Shown here: positions 35,459 to 43,144 of the stretch, piece by piece | How the letters are laid out: each line of letters starts with the position of its first letter | Position numbering within the stretch: position 1 is the stretch's first letter | Made by a program: the position numbers and the translations under genes | The notes under the pieces: generated by a model | Databases searched by the model: none | What the model was told of the DNA's origin: nothing | Seen by the model: the letters and a program-made list of their open reading frames with translations, nothing else | IMG/VR virus record: IMGVR_UViG_3300044716_001511 | Span: 1 to 45,710 of that record | Direction: 5' to 3' (one strand) | DNA length: 45,710 nt | From: a virus

Positions 35459-35651
35459 GAGTACAGTGCGTCTCTTCGTACTACAGAATAACCGCCGTTC
35501 CTTCATTGATGTCCCTTACGGCCAACACCTAGAGACGCAAGCCGAACTCGAAATGACTGGCGCCGACGTGTACCACGCCGCTCTGCTCAGCTCCCCACCC
35601 AAATCAAGAAAATTCTCCACTGGAGCTAGACTCAAGAAAAGACTGTATTGA
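35457..35651 (+). CDS. Small protein divergent from the reverse gene
   Basis: 64 residues from ATG at 35457, sharing CATG with the divergent start. Starts Met-Ser-Thr-Val-Arg-Leu-Phe-Val-Leu-Gln, with a Lys/Arg-rich end. Sits 3 bases before the connector gene, so it belongs to the connector transcript. Function unknown. Confidence 0.55.
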   Translation: MSTVRLFVLQNNRRSFIDVPYGQHLETQAELEMTGADVYHAALLSSPPKSRKFSTGARLKKRLY

Positions 35652-35654
35652 TTC

Positions 35655-36185
35655 GTGGCTGCAGTAATCGACGCCACTCTTAGCGGGGCCGCAGCCAACA
35701 GCTACGTGACGCTTGCTGCTGCCAACGCCTACTTCGAAACGGTCCCCGACTCCAGCACCTGGGTCAACAAAACCGACGACCAGAAAAACCGCGCCCTGAT
35801 CTCCGCAACCCGCTGGATCGACGCCTTGAGCTTTTACGGCGACCGCTGCACCGAAACCCAAGCCCTCAAGTGGCCCCGCGACAACTACACGGTTGACGGC
35901 ATCGCCCTCGCCTGCACGCTGATTCCTGACGGAATCAAAACTGCTACTTACGAACTCGCCCGCGCCTTTGCCAACGACACCACCGCCATCACCGGCACCA
36001 CTGGCACCACGGGCATCTACGACGAAGTAGAACTCGGCGAACTCAAAGTCAAATACAACAAATCTTCCCAAACCAGCGGCGTCATCAACAACGTCTTTGA
36101 CGTTTACCCCTGGCTCCAAACCTACCTCGGCGCCTACTGCATGGGCGGCGCTTCTAACTACGCCGTCCGTCTGTTCCGCAACTGA
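35655..36185 (+). CDS. Head-tail connector (DnaT-like / adaptor 1)
   Basis: 176 residues from a GTG. Ser-Tyr-Val-Thr-Leu-Ala-Ala-Ala-Asn-Ala-Tyr-Phe (~16-27) and Arg-Trp-Ile-Asp, then Trp-Pro-Arg-Asp-Asn (~74-78) are typical of the phage adaptor family sometimes labelled DnaT-like. It should bind the portal from below as the first connector ring. Overlaps the next gene by one base. Confidence 0.8.
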   Translation: MAAVIDATLSGAAANSYVTLAAANAYFETVPDSSTWVNKTDDQKNRALISATRWIDALSFYGDRCTETQALKWPRDNYTVDGIALACTLIPDGIKTATYELARAFANDTTAITGTTGTTGIYDEVELGELKVKYNKSSQTSGVINNVFDVYPWLQTYLGAYCMGGASNYAVRLFRN

Positions 36186-36562
36186 TGTCCCGCATAGACG
36201 ACACCTTTGCTGCCGTACCCCCTGCCCTCCTACGCCAGTGGGGCCAAGACATCACGTACATCAAAACCGCTACACCCCGCACCTACAACCCCACTACTGG
36301 AGCAGTCACTGGATCCGACACTTCCGTCACCGTTCGTGCCGTCATCACCCGCGTCAATCCCCGTGAATCTGAAGGTCTGTATCAAACAACTGATCTCAAA
36401 ATCATCATTGGCGCTGCTGAGCTTGGCACGTATTACCCGACCGAAGCCGACCGTGTGCAGTATCCACAAGATGGCGTCACACGGGAGGCCAAGATTGTCG
36501 CCATCACCAGCTATCGCGGCGATAACCCGGTTCTCCACACTCTGATCGCGAGGCCCCAGTAA
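36185..36562 (+). CDS. Head closure / stopper protein (putative)
   Basis: 125 residues, beta-rich, with Gly-Gln-Asp-Ile-Thr-Tyr-Ile-Lys-Thr (~20-28) and Glu-Ala-Lys-Ile-Val-Ala-Ile-Thr-Ser-Tyr near the end, as in small head-closure proteins. Position between adaptor and neck gene supports the role. One-base overlaps with both neighbours. Confidence 0.7.
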   Translation: MSRIDDTFAAVPPALLRQWGQDITYIKTATPRTYNPTTGAVTGSDTSVTVRAVITRVNPRESEGLYQTTDLKIIIGAAELGTYYPTEADRVQYPQDGVTREAKIVAITSYRGDNPVLHTLIARPQ

Positions 36563-37104
36563 TGGCTCGGCGCATCGGCACACGCCGCAATGATGTAAGA
36601 AATCTCGGCCCAGACGCCTTGGCCGCCATCAACCAAGCGTGCCGCCAAGCTGCCGTAGAGATCATGAACGATCTCGGAAAACAAGGCCCTGCGTATTCAG
36701 GCGAATTTCGCGACAGCTGGGTAGCCATTCCAGCAGGTTCTGGTGCAAGTGGGCGTAGCGGTGGCGAATACCCGTATCAAATCGAAGACGTACCTGAGCT
36801 ATCCACGACGCGACGGGAAGTGGCCCGAGCGACAAAATTTGTAATCGAAAACACCCAACCTTACGCCGAATATGCACTGGACTTAAAAGAGGGCAAATTT
36901 TATCCTCCCGATGAGTTTGGCCCGATAAAATCTCCAGTAAAAGAAGGCAGTCGTCCTTCAGGCACGTCAAAACGCGGCGACGTTCAAACGGGCACTGGAG
37001 AAGCAAAAAGCACCGCTGAACTCGACTGGTACATCACCTATACACAAGGCGGAGGTATGCAAAAAGCTCTAGAACGAGGAGTAAAACTGGGGTTTAAACC
37101 ATGA
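36562..37104 (+). CDS. Neck protein, HK97 gp10-like (putative)
   Basis: 180 residues. Tyr-Ser-Gly-Glu-Phe-Arg-Asp-Ser-Trp (~45-53), Asn-Thr-Gln-Pro-Tyr-Ala-Glu-Tyr-Ala-Leu (~93-102) and a final Met-Gln-Lys-Ala-Leu-Glu-Arg-Gly match the usual layout of gp10-like tail/neck completion proteins. Overlaps the tail terminator gene by 4 bases (ATGA). More A/T-rich in its second half. Confidence 0.75.
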   Translation: MARRIGTRRNDVRNLGPDALAAINQACRQAAVEIMNDLGKQGPAYSGEFRDSWVAIPAGSGASGRSGGEYPYQIEDVPELSTTRREVARATKFVIENTQPYAEYALDLKEGKFYPPDEFGPIKSPVKEGSRPSGTSKRGDVQTGTGEAKSTAELDWYITYTQGGGMQKALERGVKLGFKP

Positions 37105-37532
37105 ACTACCAAACCATCCGCGCTGCCGTTGAAAACCCCTTACTTTCCGCGTTTGGCGCACTGGTACCGGCCGTCCCGGTCTATTTCGACAACATCACGG
37201 CCGTCCCACCTAATACCACAACCGAATATGTCCGCGTCAACGTGACCTTCGGGCTCACCAACGACCCCACGCTTACTTCCAGCGTGGACAACGCCCGTGG
37301 CGCCATCGTCATCCGCGTTTTTACAGAAAAAGGCCGCGGCCCCGCCCGCAACCAAACTCTTATCACCACAGCAGTAAACGTTCTTGAAACACTAAATAAC
37401 TCCAATAAATCAACCATTGGCGTATTTTTCCGCGTTGGCAGCATCAACGGCCCTTCTTTTTCCTCAACAGAAGAAGCACCTCATTTTGTGGGCCGCCTTG
37501 ACACCTCTTACACGGCAACTGTGTTGTCGTAG
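37101..37532 (+). CDS. Tail terminator protein (putative)
   Basis: 143 residues, alpha/beta, starting at the ATGA overlap. Starts with a helix (Tyr-Gln-Thr-Ile-Arg-Ala-Ala-Val-Glu), then Val-Tyr-Phe-Asp-Asn-Ile and Val-Arg-Val-Asn-Val-Thr-Phe, the order seen in terminator proteins that cap the tail tube. Directly precedes the major tail protein, as expected. Confidence 0.75.
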   Translation: MNYQTIRAAVENPLLSAFGALVPAVPVYFDNITAVPPNTTTEYVRVNVTFGLTNDPTLTSSVDNARGAIVIRVFTEKGRGPARNQTLITTAVNVLETLNNSNKSTIGVFFRVGSINGPSFSSTEEAPHFVGRLDTSYTATVLS

Positions 37533-37543
37533 GTAACGCTTTG

Positions 37544-37580
37544 TACAGGCGCTAACCTGTATTAAGCCGGGCAGTGCCCG
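37544..37580 (+). promoter_or_regulatory. Two hairpins in leader of major tail protein
   Basis: TACAGG - CGCTAA - CCTGTA (37544-37561) and CGGGC - AGT - GCCCG (37568-37580) lie 28 bases before the start of the most abundant tail gene. No T run, so more likely message-stabilising or regulatory than a terminator. Confidence 0.45.
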
Positions 37581-37607
37581 CCCCTATCCCATTCTTTGGT
37601 ACGCCCC

Positions 37608-38378
37608 ATGGCCACCACTGTCCTGTCCGGCACGTCCGGCGCTCTCTACTACAAACCCGCTGGCACCACCGGCACTTTCGGTGAATCCGGTGTCAACGCC
37701 TCCACCGATGTAATCACCGTTGCCCCTTACCTGAACTTCAAGGCTGGCGACCCCGTGAAATTCCGTGTGGTGAACAGCCAGACCGGCGGTTCCGGCACCG
37801 GCACGCTGCCCGCACCTATCTCCGACGCCACCACCTACTACGTCCTCAGCTACACCGCTGCGACTGGTGCGCTGACCGTCTCCACGTCTGCTGGCGGGAC
37901 CATTTTGGCCATCACCGACGACGGCACTGCAGCTGCCCCCAACGAGTTCGAGGTTTACTACGCCGAATACGCTGTTGTCGGACAATGCAGGGACTGGGGC
38001 TTTGAAATTTCGAGAGCAGAAATCGACGTAACAACCATCGGTCAAACTCCTGGCCAATACGTACCTTTCCGTAGCTACATCAGCGGCTTCGGCGACGGCA
38101 CCGGCACCGCGACGGTTTACATGACCGACGAAGACGCCGCCCTGTCCAACCGGATGATCGAGGACGTGCTGCAGCGCCAACAAAACGGCGCCGCCTTCAA
38201 GCTCTACACCGACCGCGTTTTTAGCGGTGGCACCTTGAGCGAAACCCTCAGCCGCTCCATCGCCTTCGATGCAGTGCTGACTTCGGCCAGCCTGAACATC
38301 AACCCCGACGACGCCCAATCGGTGACCGTCAACTTCCGCCCCTCCGGCACCCCTACCTTCGACTTCGCCAAGTCCTGA
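37608..38378 (+). CDS. Major tail (tube) protein
   Basis: 256 residues from ATG at 37608; a GTG 12 bases upstream is less likely. Ser-Gly-Ala-Leu-Tyr-Tyr-Lys-Pro-Ala-Gly at the start, a long inserted loop (~residues 25-120, probably an exposed domain), then Arg-Asp-Trp-Gly-Phe-Glu-Ile, a Gly-Thr-Ala-Thr-Val strand, and Thr-Ser-Ala-Ser-Leu near the end. Stacked rings make the tail tube. GC-rich, optimised codons; own leader and terminator. Related to the proteins at 1165 and, more distantly, 1656. Confidence 0.85.
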   Translation: MATTVLSGTSGALYYKPAGTTGTFGESGVNASTDVITVAPYLNFKAGDPVKFRVVNSQTGGSGTGTLPAPISDATTYYVLSYTAATGALTVSTSAGGTILAITDDGTAAAPNEFEVYYAEYAVVGQCRDWGFEISRAEIDVTTIGQTPGQYVPFRSYISGFGDGTGTATVYMTDEDAALSNRMIEDVLQRQQNGAAFKLYTDRVFSGGTLSETLSRSIAFDAVLTSASLNINPDDAQSVTVNFRPSGTPTFDFAKS

Positions 38379-38408
38379 TAGGCTATCGCCGGCCAGATTC
38401 AGCAAACC

Positions 38409-38431
38409 GCCCCAGCCACTTGGGGCTTTTT
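38409..38431 (+). terminator. Rho-independent terminator after major tail protein
   Basis: GCCCCA - GCCACT - TGGGGC followed by TTTTT. It limits read-through from the tube gene into the chaperone genes. Confidence 0.9.
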
Positions 38432-38444
38432 GCTGTCTAGTCCG

Positions 38445-38453
38445 CTACAGTAG
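38445..38453 (+). promoter_or_regulatory. CTAC-A-GTAG motif, putative -10 (TACAGT)
   Basis: Follows the terminator and precedes the chaperone ATG by 22 bases. Related to the CTACTGTAG sites at 11655 and 22866; together they suggest a phage promoter or operator class. Confidence 0.45.
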
Positions 38454-38475
38454 AAACCATAAACAAGCACCTCTT

Positions 38476-38817
38476 ATGCCTGTTCCAGTTCGCGCCATTG
38501 ACCGCCTGCGCAAGGCCGCCAACTTGGAGCCCGTCAAAAAGACCGTCGAACTGTCTGACGGCAGCAAATTTGAAATGTGGGTGGCACCCCTGACGATGGC
38601 CGAGCGCGAACGCGCCCAAAAGCAAGCCAAGTCTGACGACGCCAACGCCTTTGCCCTCCAACTACTGATCGCCAAAGCCCTTGACGACACTGGCGCCAAG
38701 ATTTTCAGCATCGGCGAAATCGACGTACTGAAAAACGAAGTCAAGGACAAAGACCTTCAAGCCCTGATGCTGGCAATCCTGACCGACGACGTGGAGCCCA
38801 TCGACCCAAAATCCTGA
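38476..38817 (+). CDS. Tail assembly chaperone, short form (lambda G-like)
   Basis: 113 residues, alpha-helical, charged, with a Glu-Leu-Ser-Asp-Gly-Ser-Lys-Phe-Glu-Met strand pair (~25-34). It ends shortly after a C CCA AAA slippery site, and the frame continues in -1. Such proteins coat the tape measure before the tube assembles. Length and location between tube and tape measure are standard. Confidence 0.85.
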   Translation: MPVPVRAIDRLRKAANLEPVKKTVELSDGSKFEMWVAPLTMAERERAQKQAKSDDANAFALQLLIAKALDDTGAKIFSIGEIDVLKNEVKDKDLQALMLAILTDDVEPIDPKS

Positions 38818-39002
38818 GCGCCGAAATCCGAAAGGACACCTGGCTTATGCTCCAATTCGGAGTCGCCAAAGAGCTAGGCAAAACCCTTTCGGAGATCAGC
38901 ACCACCATGACCGCCGAAGAACTGATCGGCTGGAGCGCCTATTTCAGCATCCTTAACGAGGACCAACAAAAGGAGATGGAAAAAGCCAAACGCCGCCGCT
39001 AA
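38476..39002 (+). CDS. Tail assembly chaperone, -1 frameshift product (GT-like)
   Basis: The slippery heptamer C-CCA-AAA (38805-38811) is in the correct phase: zero-frame codons CCA AAA re-pair as CCC AAA after a -1 slip, leaving ATC as the next codon. The -1 frame stays open for 63 codons to TAA at 39000-39002, giving 112 + 63 = 175 residues. The added part is helical (Glu-Leu-Gly-Lys-Thr-Leu, Glu-Glu-Leu-Ile-Gly-Trp-Ser-Ala-Tyr) and ends Lys-Arg-Arg-Arg, a typical T-domain. In lambda, gpGT recruits tube protein to the tape measure. The terminator at 38992 overlaps its last codons. Confidence 0.85.
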
Positions 39003-39018
39003 CCCCGGCGGCTTTTTT
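38992..39018 (+). terminator. Rho-independent terminator before tape measure
   Basis: GCCGCCG - CTAACCC - CGGCGGC followed by TTTTTT: a perfect 7-bp GC stem overlapping the stop codon of the frameshift product. The tape measure gene would need its own promoter or read-through; TAAACT at 39025-39030 is a possible -10. Confidence 0.9.
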
Positions 39019-39052
39019 GTCGCGTAAACTGAAGCATCGAAGCTACTGGCAC

Positions 39053-41878
39053 GTGGCCAACTACAACGCCAATATCAATCTTACGGTAACTGGACAGAAC
39101 CGTCTTGATTATATCCTTGCATCAGTAGAAAAACTAGACTCTATCGTATCCAGATTAAAACCTATAAACTTACTGGCTCCTGGAGCAGGCGCTGGTGGTG
39201 ATGCCATCCGAACTGCTAAAAAGCAACTAGACGATTTTGCCCGTGCTGTAATAAATTTCGAACCTCAAGGAATCCAAAAAAGAGCCAAAGAATTATCTAA
39301 TACCTTAGCTGGTTCTGCAGCACAAGCGGATGCGCTATCTGTTGCACTTGCTAACGTAGGTCTAAAAAGCGGTACATTTAAAGATCAAGCTGCCGAAGTA
39401 AAAAATTATGCACTGGCGTTAGATACAGCAACAAAAAATGCAGACCGCTTGAGCGCCATCAGTCGTAGCGTAACAAGAGGCGCTCGTGTAGAAAACATAG
39501 CTTCGCGTTTCGGTACAACATCAGAAGCTGTAGAACAACGGATACTCAATATTCGCAATATACGCTATAAAAAACAAAGAGAGGCTGCTGCCGATGAGTT
39601 TATGCAGCAGAAGCGAGCAGAAGATTTTGAACTACGCTTGAACGCTATTTTTGAAAAAAGGCAAAAAGCTAAGCAAGATCGAACAACCGCAGAAAACGTA
39701 GCTCTGGGCGCCGGTTTTCCTTTGTTGTTCGGGGCTGGCCCTGGAGCAGTTGTAGGTGGCGCTTTAGGTGGACTTATTCCAGGCAACCCCATGTTGTCTG
39801 TTGTAACGAGTGCTGTTGGCGCTCAACTAGATGCTGCTATAGCAAAAATTAGTGAGCTTGGTATTGGCTTACGTCAATTAGATTTTGACAGACTCGAGCA
39901 AAGTGGTCTGCGTGTCTCACAGGTACTTAAAGAACAAGTACAGCTTCTAGTTCGGTTAGGACAAACTTCGCAAGCTTACCAAGTCCTTCAACAGGAAGCC
40001 GCACGCATCACTGGCACGCTCCCTGGAACAATTACAGACATCAGTAATGCTACAGGTATTTTAAATTCTGCATGGTCTGAATTTACAAACGTAGCTAGCA
40101 CAACTTTAGGTATTGTCGGCGCTCCGTTTGCTGCAGCATTAGGCGGCTTAGTTAAACTAGTTTCAGAATTACTAAAAGGCGTAAATAGCGTTGTCAGTCT
40201 GTTTGCAGAAGGACTAAAAACAGTAGGAGAATGGTCCATCCGACTGGTCGCCGGAGAAGAAGGACTAAAGCGTGTTAAAGACTTAATCGATTCCATCAAC
40301 CGCAGTACAGGACAGGGTAATGCTGAGTTTATGCAAAGCAATCTAGTACCCCTTAACGAAGAAATTGTATTAAACAGGCAAATTTTAGATATTCAAAAAC
40401 AGCGCACTGCTGAAACAACTTTGAGCGGTAAAATACAAAACAGCAATATAACTTATACAGTACAAACACTGAAAAATGAACAAAAATACACAGAAAGTGT
40501 TGTACAATTAAATGAAAAGAAAAACTCTATCAGTAAAGAGCTGTACCAGCAAGGCTTGCGGCAATTACAAGTAATTCGTGCTCAATCTGATGAGTACGCA
40601 AAACAAACACGCGATCTAGAAGTCCAACAGGCCCGTAGACAGGAAACGGAACGTCTTTTGCGAGAACAAGAAGAACAAGCACGTACGCGCCAGCAAGCAA
40701 TCGAAGAAGCCGTAAGAGAGGAACAAAGATTTAGACAATCTATGTTGTCTATGCGTAAAGAAGAAAACGATTTAGTTGCATCAGGTTTAGACGTATACGC
40801 AGACTACTTAAAAGCTACTAAAGGTGTAGAAGCGTCACTAGAAAGTCAGTTACTATACTTTAATGATTATGTACAGGCACGTTTAACTGCCCTTAGTTAC
40901 GAACGTACTGCTGCACAAGAAGCAGCTAAAACAGTAAAAGAAGAAGAAAAAATACTACAGTTATACGAGCTTAAAAAGCAGCAACTTGAAAATCAATTAG
41001 CTACACGCCAAGCATTGCTGCGTACTCAACAGATGCAGGCTATTTACGAAGCGGCGGATGCACAAGGTATTTTGTCTGCGGATAAACAGCGCGGTCTAGG
41101 AAAAGCCTTTACACGCTTCCAACCTGACGCACCAGCTGCTTTTGGATCAGCTTTAAATCTGGACTTGGCTAATGATGGTGTACAACAACTAGAAACGTAC
41201 CAAAAAGAACTGGACAAACTTACAGGTAAAACAAACGTAGTAAAGCAAAGCGCCGAAGGTATCAGTGCCGCGTTCTCAGGTGCTTTTCAAGGGCTGATTA
41301 CTGGCGCCCAAACAGCGCAAGAAACATTAGCTGGATTCTTTAAAGGTGTAGCAGATGCTTTTATAAATATGGCAACAGAAATTATTACAAAAATGCTTAC
41401 CATGTATGTGTTTAAAAGTTTGTTGGGTTTGTTTGGCGGTGGTGGGGGTAGCCTATTCAGCGGTCAAGGCCCAGTAGCGATGCCTGGTGCTGGCGTCGGT
41501 GGTGGGGCATCAATGTTTATGCCAGGAGCACCAAGTTTTCGTGCCAACGGCGGCCCCGTCACCGGCGGCTCACCCTACGTTGTCGGCGAACGTGGCCCTG
41601 AATTGTTTGTCCCTGGCACCGGCGGTTCTGTGGTTTCAAACAATGACCTCCGTTCCGCCATGGGCTCTGCTCCAGGTATGGGCGGCAGTCCTGTGCTTAA
41701 TATGAGTTTTGAAACCACCAGTATTGGCGGTGTGGAATACGTCAGCCGCGATCAACTGGAGCTGGCCATGGCTGCCACCCGCCGCCAAGCCGCCCGCGAT
41801 GGCGCCCAACGCGGCATGACGATGACCCTGGACCGCCTCCAGCAATCGCCTAACACCCGCCGGAGAGTTGGTTTCTAA
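39053..41878 (+). CDS. Tape measure protein
   Basis: 941 residues from a GTG at 39053; an in-frame TTG at 39017 lies inside the terminator and is rejected. Hydrophobic Gly-rich segments near residues 215-250 and 770-810, and a long Gln/Glu/Arg coiled coil (~residues 500-620). The end has Gly-Gly-Pro-Val-Thr-Gly-Gly-Ser-Pro-Tyr-Val-Val-Gly-Glu-Arg-Gly-Pro-Glu-Leu, the usual tape-measure C-terminal motif. It fixes tail length and helps DNA entry. Bases 39060-41530 are clearly A/T-rich with A/T-ending codons, while the last ~340 bases return to GC-rich, so most of the gene has a foreign composition. Confidence 0.92.
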   Translation: MANYNANINLTVTGQNRLDYILASVEKLDSIVSRLKPINLLAPGAGAGGDAIRTAKKQLDDFARAVINFEPQGIQKRAKELSNTLAGSAAQADALSVALANVGLKSGTFKDQAAEVKNYALALDTATKNADRLSAISRSVTRGARVENIASRFGTTSEAVEQRILNIRNIRYKKQREAAADEFMQQKRAEDFELRLNAIFEKRQKAKQDRTTAENVALGAGFPLLFGAGPGAVVGGALGGLIPGNPMLSVVTSAVGAQLDAAIAKISELGIGLRQLDFDRLEQSGLRVSQVLKEQVQLLVRLGQTSQAYQVLQQEAARITGTLPGTITDISNATGILNSAWSEFTNVASTTLGIVGAPFAAALGGLVKLVSELLKGVNSVVSLFAEGLKTVGEWSIRLVAGEEGLKRVKDLIDSINRSTGQGNAEFMQSNLVPLNEEIVLNRQILDIQKQRTAETTLSGKIQNSNITYTVQTLKNEQKYTESVVQLNEKKNSISKELYQQGLRQLQVIRAQSDEYAKQTRDLEVQQARRQETERLLREQEEQARTRQQAIEEAVREEQRFRQSMLSMRKEENDLVASGLDVYADYLKATKGVEASLESQLLYFNDYVQARLTALSYERTAAQEAAKTVKEEEKILQLYELKKQQLENQLATRQALLRTQQMQAIYEAADAQGILSADKQRGLGKAFTRFQPDAPAAFGSALNLDLANDGVQQLETYQKELDKLTGKTNVVKQSAEGISAAFSGAFQGLITGAQTAQETLAGFFKGVADAFINMATEIITKMLTMYVFKSLLGLFGGGGGSLFSGQGPVAMPGAGVGGGASMFMPGAPSFRANGGPVTGGSPYVVGERGPELFVPGTGGSVVSNNDLRSAMGSAPGMGGSPVLNMSFETTSIGGVEYVSRDQLELAMAATRRQAARDGAQRGMTMTLDRLQQSPNTRRRVGF

Positions 41879-42294
41879 TGGCTAATTTTCCTGCGCTAAC
41901 TCCCTCCTCACGCAGCTTCACTCCTGCCGTCTATCCCCAACGCAGCTTTCGCACGCTGTCTGGCGCACTAGCTCGCCGCACCTTCGGCAGCTCGCCCTAC
42001 GGCGCCAAACTCGACCTGCAGTACACCAACATCGCCGATGCCGCGGTCAACACCCTGCTGGATCACTACCACAGCCAGACAGCAGCAAACAAGCGCTTTC
42101 GCCTCTCCGCCAACACCACAGCTGGCATGAGCAGCGACGTTGCTGGCGAAGTCACCAGCCTCGCTGCAGCCCGTGGCAACCTGCGTTGGGAATACGCCGA
42201 ACCACCGAAGGTCGAGTCCGTCCGCCCCGGCGTCTATAACGTGGCGATTTCCCTTGCCGGCGAAATCCGAGATCCACGGACGGATGACGCCTGA
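41878..42294 (+). CDS. Minor tail protein (lambda M-like position)
   Basis: 138 residues; starts one base inside the tape-measure stop (TAATG). Beta-rich: Arg-Ser-Phe-Thr-Pro-Ala-Val-Tyr-Pro, Tyr-Gly-Ala-Lys-Leu-Asp-Leu and a long Trp-Glu-Tyr-Ala-Glu-Pro-Pro-Lys-Val region. Probably a tail-tip hub protein. One-base overlap with the next gene (TGATG). Confidence 0.75.
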   Translation: MANFPALTPSSRSFTPAVYPQRSFRTLSGALARRTFGSSPYGAKLDLQYTNIADAAVNTLLDHYHSQTAANKRFRLSANTTAGMSSDVAGEVTSLAAARGNLRWEYAEPPKVESVRPGVYNVAISLAGEIRDPRTDDA

Positions 42295-42770
42295 TGGCCA
42301 TCGACATCCGTATCGCCCAGTTTTTCGATCTCACCACAACAGACGGCACCCGCCATCTGTACCAGAACTACTTCGTAAACGAGGTTTACACCTACGCAGG
42401 ACAGCGCTACAACTTCGCCCCCTTTCGCGCCGAAGGCAGCGTCTCGAACAACACCGGTGACAACAGCATCATGCAGGTGCTATTCCCCAACGTGGAATTC
42501 GCCCTGCGTTTGCTTGACGCCGGCAACGGCAACCGCCTAAGCCGCCTGGTGCTAACAACGGTGTGGCTGACAGCCACCAACGCAATCGCCGCAAACGGAG
42601 CCACACAACAGGAGTTTCTTGTCGGAATTGGCGCCAGCTTGAGCGAAACTACGATTGAGTTACGCTTCCGCTCCGCCATCGACAGCGTAATTTCCGGTTT
42701 CCCCGCCCGTAGCGTCACCCGCCAACTTGTCGGCCCCCTGCCCCTGAACGCCAACGTGGTTCTGCAGTGA
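42294..42770 (+). CDS. Minor tail protein (lambda L-like position, DUF1833-like)
   Basis: 158 residues. Tyr-Thr-Tyr-Ala-Gly-Gln-Arg-Tyr-Asn-Phe-Ala-Pro-Phe (~32-44) and Leu-Arg-Leu-Leu-Asp-Ala-Gly-Asn (~70-77) suit a tail-tip beta-sandwich. Overlaps the next gene by 4 bases (GTGA). Role by position. Confidence 0.7.
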   Translation: MAIDIRIAQFFDLTTTDGTRHLYQNYFVNEVYTYAGQRYNFAPFRAEGSVSNNTGDNSIMQVLFPNVEFALRLLDAGNGNRLSRLVLTTVWLTATNAIAANGATQQEFLVGIGASLSETTIELRFRSAIDSVISGFPARSVTRQLVGPLPLNANVVLQ

Positions 42771-43144
42771 ACGATCTAATCGGTTTGCGCTACGGCTGGG
42801 GCCACGCCCCAAGCGACGGATCCGGCAAAACCGACTGCTTCCAGCTGGTGTGCGAGGTCCGCCAGCGCTTGGGCCTAACCAGCTACACCGACAAGTTCGC
42901 CTGGGTCTACGACAGCTACGCGGACGAAACATTCCCGCGCCGCATGATTGTGCGCTGGCTACTGGCACACGGCAGACGCATCAACGCCCCCGAACACGGA
43001 GCGGTTGTACTGCTGCCCGGCTTAGCTGGGGCAGCCTTGGCCACTGCACTAGATGGCGATGTACTTTTTATTGCCCCAAGTCAGAATGTAGTGCGTAGCC
43101 AACTGCCCGAAGGCATTGGCCACTATTTCTGGATGGACCGATGA
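42767..43144 (+). CDS. NlpC/P60-like tail assembly protein (lambda K-like)
   Basis: 125 residues from a GTG in the GTGA overlap. Leu-Arg-Tyr-Gly-Trp-Gly ... Gly-Lys-Thr-Asp-Cys24-Phe-Gln-Leu-Val near the N-terminus matches the cysteine motif of NlpC/P60 peptidases. The usual downstream His motif is not clear (Gly-His-Tyr-Phe at the end, His in Pro-Glu-His-Gly-Ala). It may cut peptidoglycan peptides during infection, or be an inactive assembly factor. Overlaps the tip gene by 4 bases. Confidence 0.75.
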   Translation: MNDLIGLRYGWGHAPSDGSGKTDCFQLVCEVRQRLGLTSYTDKFAWVYDSYADETFPRRMIVRWLLAHGRRINAPEHGAVVLLPGLAGAALATALDGDVLFIAPSQNVVRSQLPEGIGHYFWMDR

